Below, piece after piece: positions 15,688-24,350 of a DNA stretch of 64,000 nucleotides. How positions within the stretch are numbered: the stretch's first letter is position 1; every line of letters starts with the position of its first letter. Location: contig NZ_AP031573.1 of NCBI RefSeq assembly GCF_041154745.1, positions 4,216,001 to 4,280,000 on the forward strand, read 5' to 3'. The translations under genes were made by a program, and so were the position numbers. The DNA comes from Flavobacterium sp. CFS9 (GTDB taxonomy: Bacteria; Bacteroidota; Bacteroidia; Flavobacteriales; Flavobacteriaceae). The notes under the pieces were generated by a model that was given only the letters and a program-made list of their open reading frames with translations, was not told where the DNA came from and did no database searches.

Positions 15688-18600
15688 ATGGATAAAAAAA
15701 TATTCTCTTTTTTGTTTTCTACACGATTAATGGCCGTTCTTTTTATAGCATTCGCAGTTGCAATGGGTGTTGGAACTTTTATCGAAAGTAAGTACAACAC
15801 AGATACAGCCCGAATTTTAATCTATAATACCTGGTGGTTTGAGGCGATAATGGTCATTTTTATGATTAATTTCTTTGGAAACATCAAACGTTACCAATTA
15901 CATAAAAAGGAAAAATGGGCTACTTTATTACTTCACCTGGCCTTTATTTTTATTCTTTTAGGGGCTTTTATTACGAGATATATCAGTTATGAAGGAATGA
16001 TGCCTATCCGAGAAGGGGCTGCTGAGAATCAAATTTATTCTGATAAAACATTCCTGACGATTTTTGCAGACGGAGAATATAAGGGAGAAATGAAACGCAG
16101 AGTTTTTGAGAAAAACCTGTTATTTTCGCCTGTTACCAATAATGATTTTACGATTTCCGGAAAATTCGACGAAACTCCATTCGAAGTATCGTATGTGAAT
16201 TACATCATGGGAGCTAAAGAGACTATAAAACCGGATCCAACAGGAACGTTATACTTAAAAATGGTAGAAGCAGGTTCTGGCGGACGTGAGGAACATTACC
16301 TGAAAGAAGGTGAAGTACAAAACATTCACAATGTACTATTTGCGTTAAACAAACCAACTGCAGGTGCAATTAATATCAATACCACAGGAGACAAATATAC
16401 TATTCAAACGCCTTTTGAAGGAGAGTTTATGCGAATGGCCGATCAGTTAAAAGGTAAGGTGAGTAAAGATAACGTACAGCCTCTAATGATGCGTTCTTTG
16501 TACAGTATTGGTGATATCAGAATTGTATTTCCTGACCCTGCTGTTAAAGGAGTGGTTGATTATGAGTCTAATAACGATTACAAAGCAAAATCACATCATG
16601 ATGCTTTGATTGTAAAAATTAAAGCGGACGGACAAGAAAAACAAGTGAGACTTTTAGGGTCTAAAGGAAGTGTTGGAGAACCTCAGACAGTTAAAATTGG
16701 AAAAATCGAATACAGTCTGTTCTACGGAAGTAAAGCGTATGTTTTACCTTTCAAAGTGAAATTAAACGATTTTATCGCTACAAAATATCCGGGAACTGAG
16801 AAAAGCTATTCTTCTTTTGAAAGTAAAGTAACCGTTCAGGATTCTACAGAAACATTTAATGCTGATATTTATATGAACCACGTTTTAGATCACAAAGGAT
16901 ATAGATTCTTTCAATCCTCATTTGATCCGGACGAAAAAGGAACAGTATTGTCTGTAAATCACGATTTCTGGGGAACTAATATTACTTATTTAGGCTATTT
17001 TCTTTTATACATAGGCTTAATGGCTATTATGTTTACCAAACATTCCCGTTTTGGCGATTTGAAACGCAAATTAGAAGGCGTAAAAAAGAAAAAAGAAAAA
17101 CTAATTACCATTTTAGTTTTAATGATTGGTTTAAGCGGTTTCGCTCAGGCTCCGCATGTGCACACACCAGGACACAATCACGATCACAATACAGATCCAA
17201 ACGATCATGCCAATCACGTAACCGCACCGCCAAGTCAGAAACAGTTAGATTCGTTATTGACGATTTACAAAGCTCCTGAATCGCATGCGGCTAAATTTGG
17301 GCGTTTGATTATTCAGGACGCAGGGGGAAGAATGAAACCGGTGAATACTTTTTCATCTGAATTACTTAGAAAAGTAAGCCAGAGTGATACGTACAACGGA
17401 ATGAATTCTGATCAGGTATTCTTGTCTATGACGCAGTATGCTCAAGTTTGGATACAGATTCCTTTGATTCATCTAAGGGCAGGAAATGACAGTATTCGTA
17501 AAATTATTGGCGTAGACAAAGAGGCTAAACGTGCTGCGTTTGTACAATTTTTTGATGCTAACGGAAATTATAAACTGTCACCATTTTTAGACGCAGCTTA
17601 TAAAGCGGCAAATCCAAACCAGTTTGAGAAGGATTTTATCGATACTGATAAAAGAGTTAATCTGATGGAATCGGCTTTAAGCGGCAGTATTTTGAGAATT
17701 TTTCCAATTCCGAATGACCCAAATCACAAATGGGTTTCTTATTTAGAAAGACAGCAGGGAGGGTTTAAAGGTATGGATTCGACTTATGTGACGCAGATTC
17801 TGCCAATGTACTTTAGCGCGTTAAACAATGGTTCAATGACTAAAAACTTTAATACATCCGATCAGCTGGTTGAAAGTATTAATGGTTTTCAAAAGAAGTT
17901 TGGAGCTAAAGTACGACCAAGCGAAGAGAAAATTGATGCCGAAATAACGTATAACAAGTACGATATTTTCAAAAAATTACCGTACTGGTATCTTACCGTT
18001 TCAGTCTTGATGTTGATGTTCACTATTGTAAATATCTTTTTTGAGAAAAAATGGCTTCGCATAACGGTAAATGTTTTTCATATCCTGGTAGGACTATTGT
18101 TTGCACTGCACACTTTAGGGCTTATTGCACGATGGTACATCTCAGGTCATGCTCCGTGGAGTAATGCTTATGAATCGATTATATATGTAGCATGGGCAAC
18201 AATGTTCTTTGGATTGGCTTTTGACAGAAAATCAAAACTTACCGTAGCGTCATCTGCTTTTGTAACCGCAATGATTGTAATGGCAGCTTATATGAACTGG
18301 ATCGATCCTGAAATTGCGAACTTACAACCGGTATTGAACTCGTATTGGTTAATGATTCACGTAGCAGTAATTGTGGGAAGTTATGGTCCTTTTGCATTAG
18401 GAATGATTTTAGGCTTTGTGGCCTTGGTATTGATTTTCTTTACCAATGAAAAGAACAAAGCTAAAATGGATTTAAATATCAAAGAGATTACTTATATCAA
18501 TGAGATGTCGATTACGATTGGTTTAATCATGCTAACGATCGGTAACTTCTTAGGAGGACAGTGGGCTAACGAGAGCTGGGGACGTTACTGGGGATGGGAT

Positions 18601-18894
18601 CCAAAAGAAACATGGGCTTTAATCTCGATTATGGTATATGCTTTTGTGATTCACGCACGTTTTGTACCGGCACTTAGAGGAAAATGGATCTTTAATTTAA
18701 TGAGCATGTTCGCTTTTGTGTCAATATTGTTCACGTATTATGGAGTAAACTTCCACTTAGTAGGTTTACACTCTTATGCCACAGGAGAAGCACATTCATT
18801 AAGCTGGATTTGGTATTCGCTAGGAACCATTACGCTAATTGGAGCTATCACGTATCCTAAATACCGTAAACACTATAAAAGCAAGAAAAAGTAG
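15688..18894 (+). CDS. ccsBA: Fused cytochrome c biogenesis protein CcsBA (ResB-CcsA)
   Basis: A 1068-residue membrane protein that moves haem across the inner membrane and attaches it to apocytochrome c (system II). The ATG at 15688 is chosen because the longer frame begins with a TTG at 15601 upstream of the promoter. Residues 1-460 are the ResB/CcsB part: helices at the N-terminus, a large periplasmic domain and a helix near 425-445. The CcsA part begins after 760 and carries the tryptophan-rich WWD haem motif at about 955-978 (W-G-R-Y-W-G-W-D-P-K-E-T-W). Nearby are the conserved histidines in A-L-H-T, M-I-H-V, V-I-H-A and L-H-S. Between the halves, residues 488-512 are unusually His-rich. 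The gene stands alone with its own promoter and terminator. Confidence 0.93.
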   Translation: MDKKIFSFLFSTRLMAVLFIAFAVAMGVGTFIESKYNTDTARILIYNTWWFEAIMVIFMINFFGNIKRYQLHKKEKWATLLLHLAFIFILLGAFITRYISYEGMMPIREGAAENQIYSDKTFLTIFADGEYKGEMKRRVFEKNLLFSPVTNNDFTISGKFDETPFEVSYVNYIMGAKETIKPDPTGTLYLKMVEAGSGGREEHYLKEGEVQNIHNVLFALNKPTAGAININTTGDKYTIQTPFEGEFMRMADQLKGKVSKDNVQPLMMRSLYSIGDIRIVFPDPAVKGVVDYESNNDYKAKSHHDALIVKIKADGQEKQVRLLGSKGSVGEPQTVKIGKIEYSLFYGSKAYVLPFKVKLNDFIATKYPGTEKSYSSFESKVTVQDSTETFNADIYMNHVLDHKGYRFFQSSFDPDEKGTVLSVNHDFWGTNITYLGYFLLYIGLMAIMFTKHSRFGDLKRKLEGVKKKKEKLITILVLMIGLSGFAQAPHVHTPGHNHDHNTDPNDHANHVTAPPSQKQLDSLLTIYKAPESHAAKFGRLIIQDAGGRMKPVNTFSSELLRKVSQSDTYNGMNSDQVFLSMTQYAQVWIQIPLIHLRAGNDSIRKIIGVDKEAKRAAFVQFFDANGNYKLSPFLDAAYKAANPNQFEKDFIDTDKRVNLMESALSGSILRIFPIPNDPNHKWVSYLERQQGGFKGMDSTYVTQILPMYFSALNNGSMTKNFNTSDQLVESINGFQKKFGAKVRPSEEKIDAEITYNKYDIFKKLPYWYLTVSVLMLMFTIVNIFFEKKWLRITVNVFHILVGLLFALHTLGLIARWYISGHAPWSNAYESIIYVAWATMFFGLAFDRKSKLTVASSAFVTAMIVMAAYMNWIDPEIANLQPVLNSYWLMIHVAVIVGSYGPFALGMILGFVALVLIFFTNEKNKAKMDLNIKEITYINEMSITIGLIMLTIGNFLGGQWANESWGRYWGWDPKETWALISIMVYAFVIHARFVPALRGKWIFNLMSMFAFVSILFTYYGVNFHLVGLHSYATGEAHSLSWIWYSLGTITLIGAITYPKYRKHYKSKKK

Positions 18895-18904
18895 TAAATA
18901 ATAT

Positions 18905-18939
18905 AAAAAAAAGATTCAGCTTAGCTGAATCTTTTTTTT
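18905..18939 (+). terminator. Terminator of ccsBA
   Basis: A near-perfect hairpin, AAAGATTCAGCT / AGCTGAATCTTT, followed by a long T-run 10 bases after the stop. Confidence 0.9.
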
Positions 18940-19010
18940 GCTTAAAAGTAAGTTTCTCCAGAATTAATTAGGATTAAATCCGATGAGTGACATTAATAAG
19001 TATACACATT

Positions 19011-19158
19011 TAACACATAGTCCCGATGCATCGGGATATGTTTGTGTGTCAAAAGAATATAAAAAAGAAACATATTTCTCACGCATAGTAGTTTCTGTGT
19101 GTTTTAAGAAAGTGAAACGCCTTTTTGAAGCGTGTGAAATCTATGTTTCTATGTGTTA
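19011..19158. repeat. Intergenic element with 10-bp inverted ends and internal palindrome
   Basis: Ends TAACACATAG (19011-19020) and CTATGTGTTA (19149-19158) are perfect inverted copies. Directly inside the left end is the 16-bp palindrome TCCCGATGCATCGGGA (19021-19036). The sequence resembles an interspersed repeat I recall from Flavobacterium. No gene is seen between ccsBA and the DoxX-like gene. Confidence 0.65.
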
Positions 19159-19165
19159 AGAATAA

Positions 19166-19549
19166 TTACACAATACTCTTTTTAAATCCATTAGGGTACA
19201 TAATGACTATTAAAACAATTATTAATAGAAAGTTATATTCCGCACCGTTTCTACCACCGCCTACAACAAACCAGCCTTCCTGAAAATGAACAAGGATTAT
19301 TCCCATAATCAATATAAGAATAGTGACAAATCCGGCCGGTTTAACATATTTGTTAATAAGCAGCAGAAAGGCTGCCACTACATGAGATAGTTTGATAGAC
19401 CAGGCCAGAAAAACGCCAAAAGGAGCGAAGCCAATTTGATTTAAATATAGATTTCCAAAGTCATTGATTCCGTTGTTAAACATTCCGAAAACAGAATGAG
19501 TTAGTAGAATAATAGCGACCGCAGTTCTTAAAAGTAAATTTCCATTCAT
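19166..19549 (-). CDS. DoxX-like four-helix membrane protein
   Basis: A 127-residue inner-membrane protein with four hydrophobic helices (about 5-25, 43-65, 70-88 and 103-122) and a conserved-looking G-W-F-V-V-G-G-G-R-N-G-A-E-Y-N segment before the last helix. This is the layout of DoxX family proteins, several of which link to thiol or quinone redox in the membrane; the exact role here is unknown. Transcribed alone; no strong promoter was recognised. Confidence 0.7.
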   Translation of the reverse strand: MNGNLLLRTAVAIILLTHSVFGMFNNGINDFGNLYLNQIGFAPFGVFLAWSIKLSHVVAAFLLLINKYVKPAGFVTILILIMGIILVHFQEGWFVVGGGRNGAEYNFLLIIVLIVIMYPNGFKKSIV

Positions 19550-19584
19550 GTTTTTTTCGATTTATTTTGATTGAAAGTAATAAA

Positions 19585-19614
19585 AAAAACGCATATTGAA
19601 TTGAATATGCGTTT
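19585..19614 (-). terminator. Terminator of the sigma/anti-sigma operon
   Basis: Hairpin AAACGCATATT / AATATGCGTTT with a 6-base loop and a T-run on the minus strand, 26 bases after the anti-sigma stop. Confidence 0.85.
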
Positions 19615-19639
19615 CTTAAGTGGTAAAATGTATTGTGTT

Positions 19640-20428
19640 TTAAACTTTTCCTAAAGTATACAATTGTTCCATAGTAGGAGTCAGACTTCCTCCGGCAGGT
19701 TCTAACGTAATTCCAAAAGCCTCAGCCGAGTCGGTTTGATTTACAGCGAATATCTTTTGAGAGTTTCCTTCAAAATCGCTCAGTAAACCGATACTGGTTG
19801 GCGTTAGTACAGGACTTAATTTTAAAGCCCAAACCTGATATACCATTCCTTTTGGAGGTTTCGGTAAACCGGCAGCATCAATATAGGTTGTTTTCGTTTC
19901 TTTGTTCCAATACACTTTTGCAAATGAGCTTGGAGAAACGGCTTGTCCGCCAAGTGTTACACCAGTGTTTTTGATATCTCTTACGATGGACAGACTTTTT
20001 TCTGTTTGCTTATTCTGCTGATCTAAGAAGGCGTAATCTTTTTCAATTTTGTTTTTCTCAGTACCAACAGTTGTAATAGCTTCTTTCGTTTTTGTCAATT
20101 CCAGAGTTTGATATCCAAAGCCTAAAAGCAGTAACACTGCCGCAGCCCAGCCTACATATTGCGACCAGTTCGAAGCTGGTTTCATTTCGACTACTTTGCC
20201 GTGTTTCAGCTCTAAACGGGCTTTTATCTTCTCAAAATTGGCTACCGAGTGAAAAGGAGAAAAACTTGATGATAAAGCTACAATAGCTTTCTCTATCGAA
20301 ATAATTTCCTGATCAACTTCCGGGTTTTTCTTAGCCAGTTCGGCTATTTCCAGATTTTCAGTTTCGGTCAATAAACCATAAACGTATAGTTCCAGAATTC
20401 CTGATTCTATATACTCTTTTGCTTCCAT
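19640..20428 (-). CDS. Anti-sigma factor, RskA-like
   Basis: A 262-residue single-span membrane protein. The N-terminal 90 residues are cytoplasmic and helical (L-E-L-Y-V-Y-G-L-L-T-E-T-E near residue 13 matches the anti-sigma fold that binds the ECF factor). A membrane helix lies at about 92-110, and the C-terminal extracytoplasmic domain contains the RskA signature G-M-V-Y-Q-V-W-A-L. It should hold the neighbouring ECF sigma factor inactive until an envelope signal destroys it. The start codon shares one base with the sigma factor's stop (TAATG), giving coupled translation. The zinc-binding HxxxCxxC motif of ZAS anti-sigmas is absent, as usual for this class. Confidence 0.85.
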   Translation of the reverse strand: MEAKEYIESGILELYVYGLLTETENLEIAELAKKNPEVDQEIISIEKAIVALSSSFSPFHSVANFEKIKARLELKHGKVVEMKPASNWSQYVGWAAAVLLLLGFGYQTLELTKTKEAITTVGTEKNKIEKDYAFLDQQNKQTEKSLSIVRDIKNTGVTLGGQAVSPSSFAKVYWNKETKTTYIDAAGLPKPPKGMVYQVWALKLSPVLTPTSIGLLSDFEGNSQKIFAVNQTDSAEAFGITLEPAGGSLTPTMEQLYTLGKV

Positions 20429-20958
20429 TATATTTTTAGATAATTTCTTAGATCATTAATACAGTTTCTGTTTTGCGTTTTGATAGTCCCCAATGGCATT
20501 GCCAATTCTTCTGAAGCTTCTTGTTGGGTATATCCTTTAAAAAATAATAAATCTATAATCTCGATACATTTTGGTTTTAATTTTTTTACAAATTCTTGTA
20601 TTCCAATAGTATCAATTCGATTAATAAGTTTATTACTGTCATCTAACAGATTTACGAAATTATCTGAAGAAAGGTTTTTTTGACTGTTATTAAAATTTTT
20701 GGATCTTAACTTGTCAATGGAGGTATTCCTTGCAATATTAAGGATCCAGGTGTAAAATCGGCCTTTGCTCTCATTATAAGAATCGATGTTTTTCCAGATT
20801 TTGACAAAAACTTCCTGTAAAACATCTTCGGCTTCCTCACGGTTTTTTATGAGAACATTAATAACAGAAAACAAACTTTTAGAGTACATATCGTACAAAT
20901 GCGTAAAAGCTCGTTCGTCTTTCTTGTAAATTAAAACTAATAATTCTTCTTGACTCAT
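20428..20958 (-). CDS. ECF-type RNA polymerase sigma factor
   Basis: A 176-residue group IV sigma-70 factor. Region 2 is seen at about residues 10-80, with E-E-A-E-D-V-L-Q-E-V-F-V-K-I-W (region 2.2) and the R-F-Y-T-W-I-L-N-I-A-R-N promoter-melting segment. Region 4 lies at about 115-172 with a helix-turn-helix around Q-Q-E-A-S-E-E-L-A-M-P-L-G-T-I-K-T. It directs RNA polymerase to a set of stress genes and is controlled by the RskA-like anti-sigma factor that overlaps its end. Nearby candidates for its regulon, such as the glutathione peroxidase at 21795, are only a guess from proximity. Confidence 0.92.
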   Translation of the reverse strand: MSQEELLVLIYKKDERAFTHLYDMYSKSLFSVINVLIKNREEAEDVLQEVFVKIWKNIDSYNESKGRFYTWILNIARNTSIDKLRSKNFNNSQKNLSSDNFVNLLDDSNKLINRIDTIGIQEFVKKLKPKCIEIIDLLFFKGYTQQEASEELAMPLGTIKTQNRNCINDLRNYLKI

Positions 20959-21312
20959 AGGTGTGGTATTTTAAGTTGGAACAAAATTTTGAGACACATT
21001 ATGTCTAACCTGAGATAAAGATAATTTATTTTTTCATGAAATTTTCAATTTTTTTAGTAGTCTTAAACCTAGTAAAACAAGGGGTTCGAAAAAAATATCA
21101 TTTTTTTTCGATTTTTTTAAAACCAAAAGCAATCCAATTACGTAAATGCTATTATAACATCAGATTTATATTGTCGTAAATAGCAAAAGCTTAGAAATGA
21201 AGTAGATTCAAATTTAGTAACAGCACTTTTGCTTTAATAATTAGTAATGAAAAATAATATTTAGAAAGAGTAAATCGTAAAGGAAGTCTTAATAAATAAA
21301 AATTTATTTGTC
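20959..21312. other. Gap upstream of the sigma operon, no gene seen
   Basis: This AT-rich stretch of 354 bases separates the divergent sigma-factor gene and the small ORF at 21313. It must hold both promoters, but I found no clear TAnnTTTG element on either strand near the starts, which fits promoters read by an alternative sigma factor. Confidence 0.4.
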
Positions 21313-21462
21313 ATGAATAGCTTAAATAAACTGAAAATACTGATTGTTGGTTTGACTACAGTTTTGTCGATGGCGGGATTGAGTAAAAATGATTTTCGCA
21401 AAGGACTTGTTCACAAGAATTCAGAGTTTGTAATAAACGATAATACATTATTTAGGAATTAG
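21313..21462 (+). CDS. 49-residue small secreted-peptide candidate
   Basis: A short ORF from ATG 21313 to TAG 21462. It encodes a basic start (M-N-S-L-N-K-L-K), a hydrophobic stretch of about 15 residues (I-L-I-V-G-L-T-T-V-L-S-M-A-G-L) and a polar tail of about 27 residues ending L-F-R-N. The layout is that of a signal peptide plus a short mature peptide, although no standard cleavage motif is clear. It is followed by about 210 untranslated bases and a very strong terminator, so a transcript does seem to end here. I do not recognise a family. It may also be a decayed gene or a chance ORF in a noncoding RNA. Confidence 0.4.
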   Translation: MNSLNKLKILIVGLTTVLSMAGLSKNDFRKGLVHKNSEFVINDNTLFRN

Positions 21463-21671
21463 TAGATAAGTTGATGTCTTCGGACTTCCAAAAAATGTAG
21501 GTAGTCCAACTCTTGCCCAGAATAAAAGATAAAAGCCGTTAAAAAAGATACGCCTGAGGGATTGGAATTTTAAAATGTATGAGCACTAAAACCGGGGCAT
21601 CAACTATTTTTAATCTAACGATATAAAAAGGGAATAACAATTAATTCATGGTTTGATTTGTTTGTATGGGG

Positions 21672-21703
21672 GGAAGCCTAACGTCTGATTAACGTTAGGC
21701 TTC
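21672..21703 (+). terminator. Strong terminator of the small-peptide/ncRNA transcript
   Basis: A perfect 12-bp stem GAAGCCTAACGT / ACGTTAGGCTTC with a T-run. The only rightward ORF before it is the 49-codon ORF at 21313, so it marks the end of a separate short transcript upstream of glutathione peroxidase. Confidence 0.85.
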
Positions 21704-21794
21704 ATTTTTTTATTTAACGTATGTTTAGCAAAAAATAAAGAATCTAAAGTGATTTTGAGAAGAGAATTTAACTAATTTTATAAAAAAATAAACA

Positions 21795-22382
21795 ATGAAA
21801 AAAGTAGTATTTATAGCTTGTAGTATCGTCCTTTTGTTTGGTACTAAAATTCAGGCACAAACCAGTAAAGAGAAATTATCTAAAACGGATAAACCTATGA
21901 CAAAAGAAACCATTTATCAATTTAAGGTAGAAGATTTATCAGGAGATACTTTTGATTTTGCTTCGCTAAAAGGAAAAAAAGTGATGATTGTTAACACGGC
22001 ATCCAAATGCGGTTTAACTCCTCAATACAAAGATCTTGAGGCAATTTACAAGGAGTATAAAGATAAAGGATTTGTAATTGTTGGTTTTCCGGCTAATAAT
22101 TTTGCAGAGCAGGAGCCAGGAACCAACAAAGAAATTGAGACATTCTGCCAGCAAAATTATGGTGTCACTTTTCCAATGATGGATAAAGTTTCGGTAAAAG
22201 GAAATGATATGTGTGAAGTGTATAAATTCTTAACGCAAAAATCAAAAAACGGCTTAAAGGATTCTGAGGTAGAATGGAACTTCCAAAAATACCTGATTAA
22301 CGAAAAAGGAGAGTTGGTAAAAGTAATTAAACCAAGAACATTGCCAACAGATCCTGAAGTAATCAACTGGATCAAGAGCTAG
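21795..22382 (+). CDS. Glutathione peroxidase family thiol peroxidase, exported
   Basis: A 195-residue peroxidase of the glutathione peroxidase family with a signal peptide (cleavage near K-I-Q-A-Q, residue 22), so it probably acts in the periplasm. The catalytic residue is Cys72 (N-T-A-S-K-C-G-L-T) in place of selenocysteine. The rest of the tetrad is present: Gln in F-A-E-Q-E-P-G and Trp-Asn in V-E-W-N-F. A second Cys in E-T-F-C-Q-Q-N fits a resolving Cys, so thioredoxin-like proteins rather than glutathione are the likely reductant. It stands alone with a terminator shared with the convergent GNAT gene. Confidence 0.92.
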   Translation: MKKVVFIACSIVLLFGTKIQAQTSKEKLSKTDKPMTKETIYQFKVEDLSGDTFDFASLKGKKVMIVNTASKCGLTPQYKDLEAIYKEYKDKGFVIVGFPANNFAEQEPGTNKEIETFCQQNYGVTFPMMDKVSVKGNDMCEVYKFLTQKSKNGLKDSEVEWNFQKYLINEKGELVKVIKPRTLPTDPEVINWIKS

Positions 22383-22406
22383 TTAAAGAATTAAGAATGT
22401 AAAATA

Positions 22407-22448
22407 AAACCACAAATCTAAATATTAAATTTAGGTTTGTGGTTTTTT
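22407..22448. terminator. Bidirectional terminator between gpx-like and GNAT genes
   Basis: Outer stem AAACCACAAA / TTTGTGGTTT with an inner AT-rich arm and flanking A- and T-runs, between two convergent stops. Confidence 0.85.
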
Positions 22449-22467
22449 TTATAGAATCGCGTTAGAA

Positions 22468-22965
22468 CTATTGTAGTATCAGTTGCATGAAAACCAGATC
22501 GAGCCAATGATCAAACTTGTATCCCACTTCACGCAAGGTTCCGGTTACAACAAATCCAAACTTTTCGTGAAAAGCAATGCTACTGGCATTATCGGCATCA
22601 ATGGCTCCAATCATTACGTGATAGCCCTGTTCTTTAGCCAAACGAATGAGCTCTGACAGTAACTGAGATCCAATGCCCTTTCCGATAACATTATCTACTA
22701 CATATACAGAATGCTCTACGGTATATTGATACCCAATTTTCTCGCGGAATTGCCCGTAACTCCCAAATCCAACTACCTCACCATCTAATTCAGCAATTAC
22801 TATGGGTAAGTTTTTAGCTTTTTTGTCTTCAAACCATTTTGTTTGAACTTCTAGAGTCTGGATTTCATAACTGTAATTTGCAGTGGTGTGCAGAATGGAA
22901 TAGTTTACAATATTCAGAATCTTTTCTAAATCATTTGTTGTTGCCGGTCTAAGGTTTAGGCTCAT
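22468..22965 (-). CDS. GNAT N-acetyltransferase, phosphinothricin-acetyltransferase-like
   Basis: A 165-residue GNAT enzyme that moves an acetyl group from acetyl-CoA to an amine. The acetyl-CoA loop reads I-G-K-G-I-G-S-Q-L-L near residues 94-103, and the motif H-E-K-F-G-F-V-V-T-G-T-L-R-E-V-G-Y-K matches the phosphinothricin/methionine-sulfone acetyltransferase subgroup, as does V-E-H-S-V-Y-V. Real substrates in such organisms are often methionine derivatives. It is the downstream neighbour of a thioredoxin-fold gene on the same strand, 32 bases away. Confidence 0.88.
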   Translation of the reverse strand: MSLNLRPATTNDLEKILNIVNYSILHTTANYSYEIQTLEVQTKWFEDKKAKNLPIVIAELDGEVVGFGSYGQFREKIGYQYTVEHSVYVVDNVIGKGIGSQLLSELIRLAKEQGYHVMIGAIDADNASSIAFHEKFGFVVTGTLREVGYKFDHWLDLVFMQLILQ

Positions 22966-22997
22966 AGTTTTTGGGTATATGCATTTTTTCTAGAAAA

Positions 22998-24173
22998 TTA
23001 TTTATTTAGTTCTGCCAGTAAAGCGTCAACTTCTTTGGAATTCCAGTTCATTTCTTTGGAGATTTCTTTGGCATCTTTGGCATATTGCAAGGCCAGTTTC
23101 TTATCTTTTATTTTCTGGTAAAGCCTTGCCAGTAACAGATTTCCATCGTAAGAATCATTCAGTTCAATAGCATGTTTTACCCATACGATTGCTTTTTTTA
23201 AACTTTCCGTATCTGAAATATGTTTTAAATAAGTTTGCCCGATATCTTTCAGGAAGCTGGCATCGTTCCAGACCAATTTCTGGGTGTTTTCGAGTGTTAC
23301 TTTCTTGTAAAATTGCCATTTTTCAGTTCTTTCTGCCAGAGTTAAATCAAATTTAAAAACCAGAGAATCTACTTTTTGCAAACGTATTGATTTTGCAACT
23401 TCTCTTTGTTTGTAATAATTAGTCGTGTCTAAATTATCGACATACGGACGAAGTGACTCTGTAATTATATTTTCAATTTTACGGTCAATACGATTTTGTG
23501 AAGCTACTGCGGCAAATTCCTTCTGATGGTTCAGTACATATTGAAATTCTCTCGATTTGATATCCGTAACTCCGTTGGCAATCGCGCGCCAGTTGATTTC
23601 ACTTACCAATTGCGTGTCAGATTGTGTATTGAGATAAATATGTGTTGGAATTGATAATTCTGTACGATCTTTTCCTTTTTTCAATGTGTTCAGATAGTTG
23701 AAAAATTTGTTGACATTAGAAGGATCAGCGAGAAACTCTTTTTCGAGATAGGGCAATTGCAGTTTCGGATTTAAGGCATTATTTACTTCCGTCATAAAAA
23801 ACTCTTTTTTTAATTCACCTTTTAAGGCGTACAAAAGAGTTTCATTAGCAGGGTCTATGAATAAAAAGGAGGGAAGCGATTTTGTATTGAACTTATTCTT
23901 AAGCGTAGTTCCTTCGTCTTTTTCAATATTTTTCCAGACACAGACATAATTCTTTTTTAGAAAATCAATCACAGCGGGATCACTAAAAACTTCTTTTTTC
24001 ATCAGATTGCAATGCGGACACCAATCGGCATAAAGCATTAAAAAAACAGGTTTTCCTTGCGCTTTGGCATTGTTTAGAGCGGTATTATATGGCACATCAT
24101 CAGGAACAAATTGATTTTGAGCCGATGTAGTCTGAATGAATATAAAAAGAAATAATAAATATAAGAAACGCAT
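22998..24173 (-). CDS. Exported thioredoxin-fold protein with C-terminal helical repeats
   Basis: A 391-residue protein with a signal peptide (cleavage near T-S-A-Q, residue 19). The first domain is thioredoxin-like with the redox pair C-P-H-C at residues 52-55 in Y-A-D-W-C-P-H-C-N-L-M-K-K-E-V-F, typical of the thioredoxin_7/DUF255-like group. The rest is helical; the last 80 residues include a TPR-like pair (A-I-E-L-N-D-S-Y-D-G-N-L-L-L-A-R-L-Y). It should act as a periplasmic thiol oxidoreductase; partners are unknown. Confidence 0.85.
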   Translation of the reverse strand: MRFLYLLFLFIFIQTTSAQNQFVPDDVPYNTALNNAKAQGKPVFLMLYADWCPHCNLMKKEVFSDPAVIDFLKKNYVCVWKNIEKDEGTTLKNKFNTKSLPSFLFIDPANETLLYALKGELKKEFFMTEVNNALNPKLQLPYLEKEFLADPSNVNKFFNYLNTLKKGKDRTELSIPTHIYLNTQSDTQLVSEINWRAIANGVTDIKSREFQYVLNHQKEFAAVASQNRIDRKIENIITESLRPYVDNLDTTNYYKQREVAKSIRLQKVDSLVFKFDLTLAERTEKWQFYKKVTLENTQKLVWNDASFLKDIGQTYLKHISDTESLKKAIVWVKHAIELNDSYDGNLLLARLYQKIKDKKLALQYAKDAKEISKEMNWNSKEVDALLAELNK

Positions 24174-24208
24174 AAACGGTTTGTTTTGGATAGAAATAAT
24201 CAGTTTTA

Positions 24209-24216
24209 CAAATATA
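24209..24216 (-). promoter_or_regulatory. Predicted -7 box of the thioredoxin-fold gene
   Basis: The minus strand reads TATATTTG (TAnnTTTG), 35 bases before the ATG at 24173. No -33 match was seen. Confidence 0.5.
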
Positions 24217-24282
24217 TTCCCTTTTTAGTGAAACTCCCTTTAATATCTTCCTATTTATAAGTTAAATCCAATGTGAAGTTTG

Positions 24283-24290
24283 TAACTTTG
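24283..24290 (+). promoter_or_regulatory. Predicted -7 box of menD
   Basis: TAACTTTG matches TAnnTTTG and ends 60 bases before the menD ATG. Together with the box at 24209 it gives a divergent promoter pair. Confidence 0.5.
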
Positions 24291-24350
24291 TGAGGTTAAA
24301 AAAGAGTTTTAAAGTTGTAAATCTCTTTTCAAAAGTAATACACCATAAGA

